From NCBI RefSeq assembly GCF_001552135.1, contig NZ_BCQP01000001.1, forward strand, positions 1 to 64,000: 64,000 bases of DNA, in the 5' to 3' direction. This document shows, in pieces, positions 48,557 to 56,568 of the stretch (positions within the stretch are counted from its first letter, which is position 1; the number at the start of each line of letters is the position of its first letter). The DNA comes from Actinomadura chibensis NBRC 106107 (GTDB lineage: Bacteria; Actinomycetota; Actinomycetes; Streptosporangiales; Streptosporangiaceae). The notes under the pieces were generated by a model. The model was not told the DNA's origin, made no database searches, and worked only from the letters and a program-made list of their open reading frames with translations. A program made the translations under genes and the position numbers.

Positions 48557-50047
48557 GTGGCTGAGGCGGTGGCGGTTGGCGGACGCGCCGGCGCCGCGCC
48601 GACCGCGCGGCCGTCCCGGCGGCGGCGCGCCGCGCTCGCGGCGCTGGTCGCGGGCGGCGCGGCGCTCTACGGCGCGTACTCGCTGCTGCGGCTGCGCGCG
48701 TTCCGGGCGGGCAGCTACGACCTCGTCATCTTCGACCAGGCGATCCGCTCCTACAGCCGGTTCGAGCCGCCGGTCTCGATGGTGAAGGGCGTCCACAACG
48801 GGTTCGGGCCCGGGTTCTCCATCCTCGGCGACCACTTCTCGCCGATCCTCGCCCTGCTGGCCCCGCTGTACTGGATCCACGACGGGCCCGCGACGCTGCT
48901 GCTCGCGCAGGCGGTGCTGCTCGCGCTCGCGATCGTCCCGGTGTGGCGGTTCACCGAGCGGCGGTTCGGCGCGGCGGCGGCGTACTGCGCGGCTGGCGGC
49001 TACGCGCTGTCGTGGCCGGTCGCGGAGGCGCTCGCGTTCGACTTCCACGAGGTGGCGTTCGTCCCGCTGCTGTCGGCGCTCATGGTCGAGCGGCACGACG
49101 CGGGACGGCGCGGCCAGGCCGCCCTGGCGGCGTTCGCCCTGCTCCTGGTCAAGGAGGACATGGGCCTGCTGCTCGTGGGCTTCGGCATGTTCCTCGCCAC
49201 CCGCCGCGGGTCGCGGGACGACCGCCGCGCGGGGCTCGCCTACATCGTCGTCGGGCTCGTCGCGACCTGGGTCTGCTCCCGCGTCGTCACCGCCGCGTTC
49301 GGCGGCGACAAGGACTACTACTGGGCGTACGGCTCGCTCGGCCCCGACCTGCCGCACGCCGCCGTGCACGCGCTGACCCATCCGTGGGACGCCGCCGCCG
49401 TCCTCGCCACCCCGCCGCAGAAGATCCTGACGATGGCGCTGGTCGTCCTGCCGCTCCTGCTGCTGCCGCTGGCCTCGCCGCTGACCCTCACGGCCCTGCC
49501 GCTGCTCGCCGAGCGGATGCTGAACAGCCGCTTCGACAACTGGTGGGAGCCGCACTACCACTACAACGCGTTCATCATCGCCGTGCTCGTCCTCGCGGCG
49601 GTGGACGGGGCGGCCCGGCTGCGCGGCAGGGTCCGGAGGTCGCGCGGGTGGCCGCCCGCCCTGCCGGGGGCCGCGATCCTGGCCGCGATGCTGGCCTGCG
49701 TCCCGTTCTTCACCTACCGGCACCTCGCCGACCCGGCGCTGTGGCGGCCGAACGAGCGGGCCCGCGCTGCGGCCGCGGCGGCGGCGCGGATCCCGGACGG
49801 CGCGCTGGTCGAGGCGGCGAACGGCGTCGGCCCCGCGCTCACGACCCGCGCCCGCGTCCTGCTGTGGGACGAGCGCTCCCGCGGCGCCCCGTGGGTCCTC
49901 GCCTACGTCGGGCGGCAGGAGTTCCCCTTCGCGGGCGTGGCCGACCAGCGCCGCCGGGTCGAGGAACTCGCCGCCGAGGGGTACCGGGAGGTGTTCCGGC
50001 GGGCGGGGTACGTCGTGCTGTACCGGCCGGGCCCCGACCCGTGGTGA
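48557..50047 (+). CDS. DUF2079 membrane protein
   Basis: 496-residue polytopic protein of the DUF2079 family (GT-C-like fold), with about 10-11 helices. Family motifs: LRAFRAGSYDLVIFDQAIRS near residue 50, GDHFSPILALLAPLYWIHDG near 92, AFDFHEVAFVPLLSALMVER near 160, LLVKEDMGLLLVGFGMFLAT near 200, and NWWEPHYHYNAFIIAVLVLA near 325. A role as a membrane glycosyltransferase is suspected for the fold but unproven. GTG at 48557 lies seven bases after a TAGCGT -10 box: leaderless. Gap to the preceding permease is 77 bases. Confidence 0.88.
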   Translation: MAEAVAVGGRAGAAPTARPSRRRRAALAALVAGGAALYGAYSLLRLRAFRAGSYDLVIFDQAIRSYSRFEPPVSMVKGVHNGFGPGFSILGDHFSPILALLAPLYWIHDGPATLLLAQAVLLALAIVPVWRFTERRFGAAAAYCAAGGYALSWPVAEALAFDFHEVAFVPLLSALMVERHDAGRRGQAALAAFALLLVKEDMGLLLVGFGMFLATRRGSRDDRRAGLAYIVVGLVATWVCSRVVTAAFGGDKDYYWAYGSLGPDLPHAAVHALTHPWDAAAVLATPPQKILTMALVVLPLLLLPLASPLTLTALPLLAERMLNSRFDNWWEPHYHYNAFIIAVLVLAAVDGAARLRGRVRRSRGWPPALPGAAILAAMLACVPFFTYRHLADPALWRPNERARAAAAAAARIPDGALVEAANGVGPALTTRARVLLWDERSRGAPWVLAYVGRQEFPFAGVADQRRRVEELAAEGYREVFRRAGYVVLYRPGPDPW

Positions 50048-50391
50048 GCCCCGCCGTGGTGAGCCCTGATCGCGCATTTTTGGACGGATTGGCCAGGTGA
50101 CCGATCATCACGCCACCCGTCAGAATGCAGGTGAAGGCACGATTTGAACAAAATCCCCTGTAGTTTTGGCGCACTTTGCCTGATACTTGAGGAAAGCCGT
50201 GACGGCCGCGGCCGATGCGGGACTCCCCGCGCTGAACTCGTGTGACCGCCGCCGGAGCGGCAAAGGGGCGCGGCGCATGACTGGTGTGATGAAGGTCGGG
50301 AACGACGGAGAGCCGAGAGCCGGCGGCACGGCGGAATTCGCCTCCCGCGCGGCGCACGCGCGGCCGGGCAATTGCCGCGGGCGAAATCGCG
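50048..50391 (+). other. 344-base intergenic region; possible small ORF
   Basis: More AT-rich than its surroundings, especially 50140-50200. A frame from GTG 50199 (GAGGAAA in front) to TGA 50423 would encode 74 residues (start VTAAADAGLPALNS) and end one base before an alternative GTG start of the next gene; but its third-position GC is clearly lower than in real genes here, so I do not call it. No clear promoter or hairpin. Confidence 0.35.
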
Positions 50392-51063
50392 ATGGCCGCC
50401 GAAATAACGGCCGGGAGCCGTGACGTGCCGGCGGCGGAGGAGAAGGACGTCCGGCGCTATGAGACGTGCGGGCACGCGTGGATCGGCGTCCTGCGGCACG
50501 TCTGGGCCGCCGGGGAGGCCGGGCTTGAGGACGGCGGCCCCATCATCGAGGGCCCGCCGCTGCTGTTCGAGGTCGCCTCGCTCAGTTGGGAGGACCCGAT
50601 CCTGCACGAGCACGGCGACCGCGCGCGGCTCGTCCGGCGGGCGCAGGAGCGCACCCGCCGCCCGGTCCGCGGGCGGTACTGGCCGCGGCTGCACGACCTC
50701 CAGGGCAACGACCAGATCCGCTGGGTCGTGGACCTGCTGCGCGCCCGCCCGTGGACGACCAGCGCGTGGATCTCGCTCACGGTCCCCGGCGAGCCGGCGG
50801 AGGGGCTGCCGTGCCTAACGGCGCTGTCCTTCCGCATCCGCGGCTACCGGCTGATCATGACGGCGATGTTCCGGTCGCAGGACGTCCACCGCGGGTACCT
50901 GACCTACATCCCGCTGCGCGACGTGCAGGTCCAGGTCGCCGAGGCGCTGGGGCTGCCCGCCGGTCCGCTGCGCGTGTACGTGGACGTCCCGCACGTCCAC
51001 GTCGCCGACGCCGAGCGGGTCGCCTCCGTGCTGGCGGCGGTGCCGGAGCCCAACGCGGCCTGA
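50392..51063 (+). CDS. thymidylate synthase-like superfamily protein
   Basis: 223-residue protein whose C-terminal half fits the thymidylate synthase/nucleotide hydroxymethylase fold: a Cys at GLPCLTALSFRIRG (TS has PPCH), MTAMFRSQDVHRGYLTYIPL (TS: QRSxDxxxGxPFN), VQVAEALGLPAGPLRVYVDV then PHVHVAD (TS: GDxHxYxNH). The Cys, Arg-Ser-x-Asp and the first His remain, but the His after Cys, the substrate Asn and the final Tyr are changed, and the protein lacks the usual 264-residue length. A nucleotide- or nucleic-acid-modifying role is possible; true dTMP synthesis is unlikely. Start uncertain: ATG 50392 or GTG 50425. Confidence 0.7.
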   Translation: MAAEITAGSRDVPAAEEKDVRRYETCGHAWIGVLRHVWAAGEAGLEDGGPIIEGPPLLFEVASLSWEDPILHEHGDRARLVRRAQERTRRPVRGRYWPRLHDLQGNDQIRWVVDLLRARPWTTSAWISLTVPGEPAEGLPCLTALSFRIRGYRLIMTAMFRSQDVHRGYLTYIPLRDVQVQVAEALGLPAGPLRVYVDVPHVHVADAERVASVLAAVPEPNAA

Positions 51064-51266
51064 ACCCGTCGCGGGACGCGCTGCCCCAGGACGTGCGGAG
51101 GGGCCATGAGGCGGACGAAGCGGGACTTACCGGTGGGTGTCTCCCTGCCGCGAACCGCTCCACCCCGCGGGAGATAGACTCGCGGAGGGGCGAGGGCACG
51201 ACGAGGTGACCCGCGACTTCACCTGCACAGATCACACACCATCCACATCCCGAAGGACTGTCTTCC
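51064..51266 (+). promoter_or_regulatory. serA upstream region
   Basis: 203 bases without a gene. TCTCCC near 51162 and GGGAGA near 51190, with neighbouring CCGCG and CGCGG, can form a bulged stem about 80-100 bases before the start. No T run and no leader peptide, so attenuation is not supported. GAAGG at 51252 serves as the ribosome-binding site. Confidence 0.3.
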
Positions 51267-52856
51267 TTGAGCATGCCCGTCGTCCTCGTCGCTGAAGAAC
51301 TCTCCCCGGCCGGCATCGCCGTGCTGGAGGCCGACTTCGAGGTCCGCCACGTCGACGGCAGCGACAAAGCCCAGCTGCTGCCCGCCGTGGCCGACGTCGA
51401 CGCGCTGATCGTCCGCAGCGCCACCAAGGTCACCGCCGAGGTGTTCCAGCACGCCGCGAAGCTGCGGGTCGTCGCCCGCGCGGGCGTCGGCCTCGACAAC
51501 GTCGACGTGGAGGCCGCCACCAAGGCCGGCGTCATGGTCGTCAACGCGCCCACGTCCAACATCGTCACCGCCGCCGAGCACGCGATCGCGCTGCTGCTCG
51601 CCACCGCCCGGAACGTGCCGCAGGGGCACGGCGCGCTGAAGAAGGGCGAGTGGAAGCGGTCCAAGTACACCGGCGTCGAGCTGCAGGGCAAGACGGTCGG
51701 CGTGCTCGGCCTCGGGCGCATCGGCGTCCTCGTCGCGCAGCGCCTCGCCGCCTTCGACATGAACGTGATCGCCTACGACCCGTACGTGCAGGCGGCCCGC
51801 GCCGCGCAGCTCGGCGTGAAACTCGTCACGCTCGACGAGCTGCTCGCCGACAGCGACTTCATCACCGTCCACCTGCCGAAGACGCCGGAGACGCTCGGCC
51901 TCATCGGCGACCGCGAGCTGCGCCTGGTCAAGCCCGAGGTGCGGATCGTCAACGCCGCCCGCGGCGGGATCGTCGACGAGGAGGCCCTCGACCTCGCGCT
52001 GAAGGACGGCCGCGTCGCCGGCGCCGGGCTCGACGTGTTCACCTCCGAGCCGATGACCGACAGCCCGCTGTTCCACCACGACAACGTCGTGGTCACCCCG
52101 CACCTCGGCGCCAGCACCCACGAGGCGCAGGAGAAGGCGGGCACGCAGGTGGCCCGGTCGGTGAAGCTCGCGCTGTCCGGCGAGTTCGTGCCGGACGCGG
52201 TCAACGTGCAGGGCGGCGCCGTCGCCGAGGACGTGAAGCCCGGCCTGCCGCTCACCGAGAAGCTCGGCCGCATCTTCACCGCGCTCGCGGGCGGCGTCCC
52301 CGTCCGGCTGGACGTCGTCGTCCGCGGCGAGATCGCCGAGCACGACGTCAAGGTGCTGGAGCTCGCCGCGCTCAAGGGCGTGTTCGTGGACGTGACCGAG
52401 GAGGCCGTGACGTTCGTCAACGCCCCGCTGCTGGCCCGCGACCGCGGCGTCGAGGTCACCCTCACCACCAGCGAGGACAGCCCCGACTGGCGCAACGTCG
52501 TGCAGGTCCGCGGGACGATGGCGGGCGGCGAGGTCGTGTCGGTGTCCGGCACGCTCACCGGCCCGAAGCACGCCGAGCGGCTCATCGAGATCAACGGCTA
52601 CAACATGGAGCTCGTCCCGACCGAGCACATGGCGTTCTTCTCCTACGTCGACCGTCCGGGGATCGTCGGCGCGGTCGGCAAGCTGCTCGGCGACGCGGAG
52701 GTCAACATCGCCGGGATGCAGGTCGGCCGGGACGCCAAGGGCGGCCGCGCGCTGATCGCGCTGACCGTCGACTCCGCCATCCCGCCGCAGCTCGTCGACG
52801 CGATCACCGCCGAGGTGGGCGCCGACATGGGCCGCCGGGTCGACCTGGACGGCTGA
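51267..52856 (+). CDS. serA: D-3-phosphoglycerate dehydrogenase
   Basis: 529-residue SerA of the long (type I) form, first step of serine synthesis. NAD-binding GVLGLGRIGVLVAQRLAAFD near residue 148-160; catalytic Arg, Glu and His in VNAARGGIVDEEAL near 232, and TPHLGASTHEAQEKAG near 278; then the allosteric-substrate-binding domain (about 315-450) and a C-terminal ACT domain (FFSYVDRPGIVGAVGKLLGD) for serine feedback. TTG at 51267 is preferred because GAAGG lies 10 bases upstream and MSMPVVLVAEELSP fits the family; ATG 51273 is the alternative. A terminator hairpin follows. Confidence 0.95.
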   Translation: MSMPVVLVAEELSPAGIAVLEADFEVRHVDGSDKAQLLPAVADVDALIVRSATKVTAEVFQHAAKLRVVARAGVGLDNVDVEAATKAGVMVVNAPTSNIVTAAEHAIALLLATARNVPQGHGALKKGEWKRSKYTGVELQGKTVGVLGLGRIGVLVAQRLAAFDMNVIAYDPYVQAARAAQLGVKLVTLDELLADSDFITVHLPKTPETLGLIGDRELRLVKPEVRIVNAARGGIVDEEALDLALKDGRVAGAGLDVFTSEPMTDSPLFHHDNVVVTPHLGASTHEAQEKAGTQVARSVKLALSGEFVPDAVNVQGGAVAEDVKPGLPLTEKLGRIFTALAGGVPVRLDVVVRGEIAEHDVKVLELAALKGVFVDVTEEAVTFVNAPLLARDRGVEVTLTTSEDSPDWRNVVQVRGTMAGGEVVSVSGTLTGPKHAERLIEINGYNMELVPTEHMAFFSYVDRPGIVGAVGKLLGDAEVNIAGMQVGRDAKGGRALIALTVDSAIPPQLVDAITAEVGADMGRRVDLDG

Positions 52857-52865
52857 GCCCGTCCC

Positions 52866-52883
52866 GGACGGCCGAGGCCGTCC
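52866..52883 (+). terminator. serA terminator hairpin
   Basis: GGACGGCC-ga-GGCCGTCC, a perfect 8-bp stem 10 bases after the serA stop. No T run. Confidence 0.6.
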
Positions 52884-52910
52884 GTCCCGTGCCCGTGGCG
52901 GACCCTTGCC

Positions 52911-52927
52911 ATCTCATATGCTGAGAT
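52911..52927. promoter_or_regulatory. branched-chain regulator site 2 (orphan leader)
   Basis: ATCTCA-tatgc-TGAGAT, a perfect 17-bp palindrome, the most symmetric of the four related sites. It lies upstream of a candidate promoter (GGGACA 52943-52948 and TAATCT 52967-52972) and of the leader peptide at 52984. Its centre is about 48 bases from the -10 box, the same as at ilvB. Confidence 0.6.
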
Positions 52928-52983
52928 TTTCCGCCACGGGTCGGGACAACTCCCCTTGACCAGAGGTAATCTCCCAGGTAGTC

Positions 52984-53028
52984 ATGCGGCGCTTCGTGGT
53001 AATCCTTCGCTGCCGCAGCGGGGCCTGA
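52984..53028 (+). CDS. orphan branched-chain-type leader peptide
   Basis: 14-codon ORF MRRFVVILRCRSGA with a run Phe-Val-Val-Ile-Leu and AGGT in front. It resembles the ilvB leader ([16 protein letters not shown]) and the cimA leader (MRHSLVIIGRRAGSS) in length, hydrophobic centre and Arg-rich end, and overlaps alternative hairpins. Unlike those two it is not followed by a branched-chain gene but by a 34-codon ORF and a FhuF-like gene. No T-run terminator is visible, so the mechanism is open. Confidence 0.55.
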   Translation: MRRFVVILRCRSGA

Positions 53029-53055
53029 TCATCGGCAGGCCGGCACCCGCTGCGG
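53013..53055 (+). ncRNA. alternative hairpins after the orphan leader peptide
   Basis: CCGCAGCGGG (53013-53022) pairs perfectly with CCCGCTGCGG (53046-53055), enclosing GGCCTG (53022-53027) with CAGGCC (53036-53041). The first arm lies inside the leader codons, so translation would alter the fold. Further on GGCCGTG and CACGGCC also pair (about 53068 to 53113). This is an RNA structure, not a separate ncRNA gene, as far as I can tell. Confidence 0.5.
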
Positions 53056-53161
53056 AGGCTCTGCCTGGCCGTGAGTCCGATCCTCTCTTGCCGGACCGTG
53101 CGAACCACGGCCTTCCCCGGCGGCCCCACCGGCCAGAACACAGCGATCGGAGCGAACCATC

Positions 53162-53266
53162 ATGGACGACACCCGCGACAACGCACCCGCCGACGACGCC
53201 CAGGAAGAGGCGGCCCGCGCCCTGCAGACCGCGCTGGACCGCCGCGACAACGGCGGACGGTCCTGA
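53162..53266 (+). CDS. 34-residue acidic small protein
   Basis: Small ORF beginning MDDTRDNAPADDAQEEAA and ending RRDNGGRS, with CGGAGCG 9-15 bases before the ATG. A helix is likely in its centre (AQEEAARALQTALDRR). Strong third-position GC bias supports coding. It is the first ORF after the orphan leader, 134 bases downstream, and 37 bases before the FhuF-like gene. I do not recognise it. It could be a small regulator or a second leader. Confidence 0.55.
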   Translation: MDDTRDNAPADDAQEEAARALQTALDRRDNGGRS

Positions 53267-53303
53267 CCCACTCCCGTAACCGGGCGGTGCGAGACTGGGG
53301 CGC

Positions 53304-53999
53304 ATGCCGCCCGACGTCCCGCCCGGCGAGGTCGCCGCGCTCCTCGCCGACACGGCCCGGCTCGGGCCGTACTTCGAGATCGGCACCGGCCCGGCCGGGG
53401 ACGGCGGATGGCGCCCGTTCCCCGGCGACGCCGCCGCGCTCGCCGCGCTGACCGCCGACCACGCCGAACGGCTCGGCGCCGGCGAGCGCAGGGTGGCCGC
53501 GTCGCTGCTGTTCCAGGGGCTCGCGGCGCGGCTGTGGTCCCCGGTCGTCGCGGCGGCGGCGCGCGGGATCGTCCCCGACCTGTCCGGCCTGCGGTGGCGT
53601 GGCGCGCCCGGCGAGCCGATCGCCCTCCGCCTCACCGAGCCGCGCGGGCATCGCGTCGCCGACGCGGTCCGGGCCGCCGACCTGATCTTCCCGATGGTGG
53701 TGGCCGACCGGCTCCGGCCGCTGCGCGCGGCGATGCTGACCTTCGTCTCCCTCGCCGACGGCCTGCTCTGGGGCAACGCCGCGTCCGCGCTCGCCGGGAG
53801 CCTGAACGTCGGCCCGCCCGACCCGGCGCGGCGCGCGGTCGTCCGGGAGCTGCTCGGCCGCCCGCCGCTCGCCGGGACGTGGGCGCCCGGCCCCGGCGGC
53901 TTCCGCCGGCGCAACTGCTGCCTGTACTACCGCGTGCCGGGCGGCGGGCTGTGCGGCGACTGCGGCCTGCGGGAACGAGACGGCCGTCCCGAGACGTGA
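53304..53999 (+). CDS. FhuF-like [2Fe-2S] protein
   Basis: 231-residue protein with the FhuF C-terminal iron-sulfur motif RNCCLYYRVPGGGLCGDC (CC-x10-C-x2-C), which in FhuF binds a [2Fe-2S] cluster that reduces ferric siderophores in the cytoplasm. The rest, with DHAERLGAGERRVAASLLFQ near residue 55, GLAARLWSPVVAAAARGIVP and NAASALAGSLNVG near 157, fits actinobacterial FhuF-like proteins. No leader or membrane segment. It lies between the orphan leader and leuB; the leuB regulator site overlaps its last codons. An iron link to branched-chain synthesis is conceivable but speculative. Confidence 0.82.
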   Translation: MPPDVPPGEVAALLADTARLGPYFEIGTGPAGDGGWRPFPGDAAALAALTADHAERLGAGERRVAASLLFQGLAARLWSPVVAAAARGIVPDLSGLRWRGAPGEPIALRLTEPRGHRVADAVRAADLIFPMVVADRLRPLRAAMLTFVSLADGLLWGNAASALAGSLNVGPPDPARRAVVRELLGRPPLAGTWAPGPGGFRRRNCCLYYRVPGGGLCGDCGLRERDGRPET

Positions 54000-54036
54000 G
54001 ACGAATGCCCAATCAATGAGACGTTTGCAGTAGAGT
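53986..54036 (+). promoter_or_regulatory. leuB promoter with branched-chain regulator site 3
   Basis: GTCCCG-agacg-TGAGAC (53986-54002) overlaps the end of the FhuF-like gene; a second TGAGACG lies at 54017-54023. TAGAGT (54031-54036) is a good -10 box, six bases before the leuB ATG, so leuB is leaderless. Site centre to -10 is 37 bases, as at cimA, one helical turn shorter than at ilvB. Confidence 0.6.
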
Positions 54037-54042
54037 GCGCGC

Positions 54043-55092
54043 ATGGCATCGCGCAGTGTTCGTCTGGCCGTGATCCCGGGCGACGGGATCGGCCCCGAGG
54101 TGGTCGCCGAGGGCCTCAAGGTCCTCGACGCCGTGTCCGGTGATCTCACGTTCGAGCGGACGTCCTACGACCTCGGCGCCGCCCGCTGGCACCGCACCGG
54201 GGAGGTCCTGCCCGACTCGGTCCTCGCCGAGCTGCGCGAGCAGGACGTCATCCTGCTCGGCGCCGTCGGCGATCCGAGCGTCCCGAGCGGGACGCTCGAA
54301 CGCGGCCTCCTCCTGCGCACCCGCTTCGAGCTCGACCACTACGTCAACCTGCGCCCGGTGAAGCTGTTCCCCGGCGTCCCGACCGCGCTGGCGGGCGTCA
54401 CTCCGGACGACGTCGACATGGTCGTCGTCCGGGAGGGCACCGAGGGCCCGTACACGGGCGTCGGCGGCGTCCTGCGCAAGGGCACCCGGCACGAGGTCGC
54501 CACTCAGGAGAGCGTGAACACCGCGTTCGGCGTCGAGCGCGTCGTCCGGTACGCGTTCGAGGTCGCGGCGGCGCGGCCGCGCAGGCACCTGACGCTCGTC
54601 CACAAGGACAACGTGCTCACCTTCGCGGGCGACCTCTACCAGCGCGTGCTGAAGCGCGTCGCCGAGGAGTACCCGCAGGTCACGACCGCCTACTGCCATG
54701 TCGACGCGGCCACGATGTTCTTCGTCGGCAACCCCGGCCGGTTCGACGTGATCGTCACCGACAACCTGTTCGGCGACATCATCACCGACCTCGGCGCGGC
54801 GATCGCCGGGGGCATCGGGCTCGCCGCGTCCGGGAACGTCAACCCCGACCGCACCGCGCCGTCGATGTTCGAGCCGGTGCACGGCAGCGCGCCCGACATC
54901 GCCGGGCAGGGCAAGGCCGACCCGACCGCCACGATCCTGTCCGTCGCCATGCTGCTCGACCACATCGGCGAGGGCGAGGCCGCCCGCCGCGTCGAGCGGG
55001 CCGTCTCCGACGACCTCGCCGAGCGCGCCGCCGTCGGCGAGCGGTCCACGTCCCAGGTCGGCGACGCGATCGCGAAGCGAGTATCCGGCTAG
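54043..55092 (+). CDS. leuB: 3-isopropylmalate dehydrogenase
   Basis: 349-residue LeuB, third step of leucine synthesis, NAD-dependent beta-decarboxylating dehydrogenase; related homologues also act on citramalate-derived 3-methylmalate. [20 protein letters not shown] at residue 6-25; [20 protein letters not shown] near 86 (substrate Arg cluster); [14 protein letters not shown] near 129; the catalytic [20 protein letters not shown] near 167-186; [20 protein letters not shown] near 240. Intact. Close to ilvE and cimA. With CimA upstream in the pathway it could serve isoleucine synthesis as well as leucine. Confidence 0.96.
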   Translation: MASRSVRLAVIPGDGIGPEVVAEGLKVLDAVSGDLTFERTSYDLGAARWHRTGEVLPDSVLAELREQDVILLGAVGDPSVPSGTLERGLLLRTRFELDHYVNLRPVKLFPGVPTALAGVTPDDVDMVVVREGTEGPYTGVGGVLRKGTRHEVATQESVNTAFGVERVVRYAFEVAAARPRRHLTLVHKDNVLTFAGDLYQRVLKRVAEEYPQVTTAYCHVDAATMFFVGNPGRFDVIVTDNLFGDIITDLGAAIAGGIGLAASGNVNPDRTAPSMFEPVHGSAPDIAGQGKADPTATILSVAMLLDHIGEGEAARRVERAVSDDLAERAAVGERSTSQVGDAIAKRVSG

Positions 55093-55154
55093 GGGCACGC
55101 CTCTCTGGCCAGTACAGGGAACTCCGGGCGTGCCCGCGCGGCGCGCCCGGTTTT
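55093..55154 (+). terminator. leuB terminator region
   Basis: GGGCACGC (55093-55100) pairs with GCGTGCCC (55128-55135), and alternatively CCGGGCG (55124-55130) pairs with CGCCCGG (55144-55150) followed by TTTT. The two stems share bases 55128-55130 and exclude each other. Most likely a plain terminator; an attenuator for ilvE would need a leader peptide that I do not see. Confidence 0.6.
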
Positions 55155-55271
55155 CCGCGTGCGCCGCGTCCTCCCGGAGGAGTAGGTCTGGACGAAGTAC
55201 GACAATAGGGACTAAGGAAGCCGTGGTGGCGATGGGGCCGCCCCGGCGATCCGGCGAGAGGACGAACCGCG

Positions 55272-56375
55272 ATGAGCGACACCCTGGACTTCGAGATCAC
55301 CCGCACCGAGCGACCGGCGACCGCTGCGGACCGCGCGCGCGTCCTGGCCGACCCCGGCTTCGGGCGGTACTTCACCGATCACATGATCACGATCCGGTAC
55401 TCGCAGGAGCGGGGCTGGCACGACGCCAAGCTCGAACCGTACGGGCCGCTGCCCATGGACCCGGCCAGCCAGGTGTTCCACTACGCCCAGGAGCTGTTCG
55501 AGGGGCTCAAGGCGTACAAGCAGCCGGACGGCTCGGTCGTCACGTTCCGCCCGTTCATGAACGCGGCCCGGATGAACCGGTCCGCCCGCCGGATGGCGAT
55601 GCCCGAGATCCCCGAGCAGCTCTTCGTCGACGCCGTCGAGCTCCTCGTCCGCACCGACAAGGACTGGGTGCCCGACACCGAGGGCCACAGCCTCTACCTG
55701 CGCCCGTTCATGTTCGCCACGACCCGCGCGCTCGGCGTGAACAGCCCGGCGAGCGAGTTCCTGTTCATGGTCATCGCGTCCCCGTCCGGGCTGTACTACC
55801 CGCGCGGGATCAAGCCCGTCTCGGTCTGGCTGTCGCAGGACTACACGCGCGCGGCGCCGGGCGGCACCGGCGAGGCCAAGTTCGGCGGCAACTACGCGGC
55901 GTCCTTCGCCGGGCAGAAGCAGGCCGTCGCGGAGGGCTGCGACCAGGTCGTCTGGCTCGACGCGGTCGAGCACCGCTGGGTCGAGGAGGTGGGCTCGATG
56001 AACCTGATGTTCGTCTACGGGTCCGGCTCGCGGGCGCGCCTGCTCACCCCCGCGCTGACCGGGACGCTGCTCGCCGGCGTCACCCGCGACTCCATGCTGA
56101 AGCTCGCCCCCGACCTCGGCATCCCCGCCGAGGAGGGCAAGATCAGCATCGAGGAGTGGGAGGAGGGCTGCCGGTCCGGCGAGATCACCGAGGTGTTCGG
56201 CTGCGGCACCGCCGCGATCATCAGCCCGGTCGGCTCGGTCAAGGGCGCCGACCGCGCCTGGACGATCGGCGACGGCGAGCCCGGCGAGGTCTCGATGCGG
56301 CTGCGCCAGGAGCTGGTCGGCATCCAGTACGGGACGCGTCCCGACCCCTACGGCTGGGTTCACAAGATCGTCTGA
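55272..56375 (+). CDS. ilvE: branched-chain amino acid aminotransferase
   Basis: 367-residue class IV PLP aminotransferase, last step of Ile, Leu and Val synthesis. Class II BCAT plan (eukaryote/actinobacterial type): DHMITIRYSQERGWHDAKLE near residue 37, FHYAQELFEGLKAYKQPDGS near 75, RPFMNAARMNRSARRMAMPE near 97, PLP Lys in GEAKFGGNYAASFAGQKQAV near 202, and EVFGCGTAAIISPVG near 320. GAGAGG before the ATG. Between leuB and the cimA leader, all same strand, but separated by terminators. Confidence 0.96.
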   Translation: MSDTLDFEITRTERPATAADRARVLADPGFGRYFTDHMITIRYSQERGWHDAKLEPYGPLPMDPASQVFHYAQELFEGLKAYKQPDGSVVTFRPFMNAARMNRSARRMAMPEIPEQLFVDAVELLVRTDKDWVPDTEGHSLYLRPFMFATTRALGVNSPASEFLFMVIASPSGLYYPRGIKPVSVWLSQDYTRAAPGGTGEAKFGGNYAASFAGQKQAVAEGCDQVVWLDAVEHRWVEEVGSMNLMFVYGSGSRARLLTPALTGTLLAGVTRDSMLKLAPDLGIPAEEGKISIEEWEEGCRSGEITEVFGCGTAAIISPVGSVKGADRAWTIGDGEPGEVSMRLRQELVGIQYGTRPDPYGWVHKIV

Positions 56376-56459
56376 CCGGGGTGATCCTGGCCGCCGCGTC
56401 CGACCTGGGCGTTCCGCGGCGTCGTCGGGCCCCGGCGGCGGGACCGCCGGGGCGGTGGC

Positions 56460-56510
56460 GTCTCGCCATCTGAGACGGATGTCCCATCGTTGCGGACCAT
56501 GTGGCAGACT
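56460..56510 (+). promoter_or_regulatory. cimA leader promoter with branched-chain regulator site 4
   Basis: GTCTCG-ccatc-TGAGAC at 56460-56476 is the fourth related 17-bp palindrome. GCGGACCA (56492-56499) and TGGTCCGC (56510-56517) form a further 8-bp dyad around the likely -10 box CAGACT (56505-56510), about 10 bases before the leader-peptide ATG. Site-to-box distance is 37 bases, as at leuB. Confidence 0.6.
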
Positions 56511-56520
56511 GGTCCGCGTC

Positions 56521-56568
56521 ATGCGCCACAGCCTCGTGATTATCGGCAGGCGCGCCGGCAGCAGCTAA
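56521..56568 (+). CDS. cimA leader peptide (attenuator)
   Basis: 15-codon ORF MRHSLVIIGRRAGSS with four branched-chain codons in a row (Leu-Val-Ile-Ile). The last codons form one arm of the hairpin that follows, as in the ilvB leader, and both peptides share GRRAG. It should stall ribosomes when Ile-, Val- or Leu-tRNA is uncharged. The double Ile suits a gene whose product feeds isoleucine synthesis. Confidence 0.8.
   Translation: MRHSLVIIGRRAGSS

Noticed and set aside
50199..50423. 74-codon ORF with a good GAGGAAA ribosome-binding site before the TS-like gene
   Set aside because: Third-position GC is well below that of neighbouring genes and no motif is recognisable; kept only as a note in the intergenic entry.
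55161..55187. Possible leader peptide before ilvE (GTG, MRRVLPEE)
   Set aside because: Only Val-Leu for branched-chain codons, no downstream hairpin with a T run that it could control.
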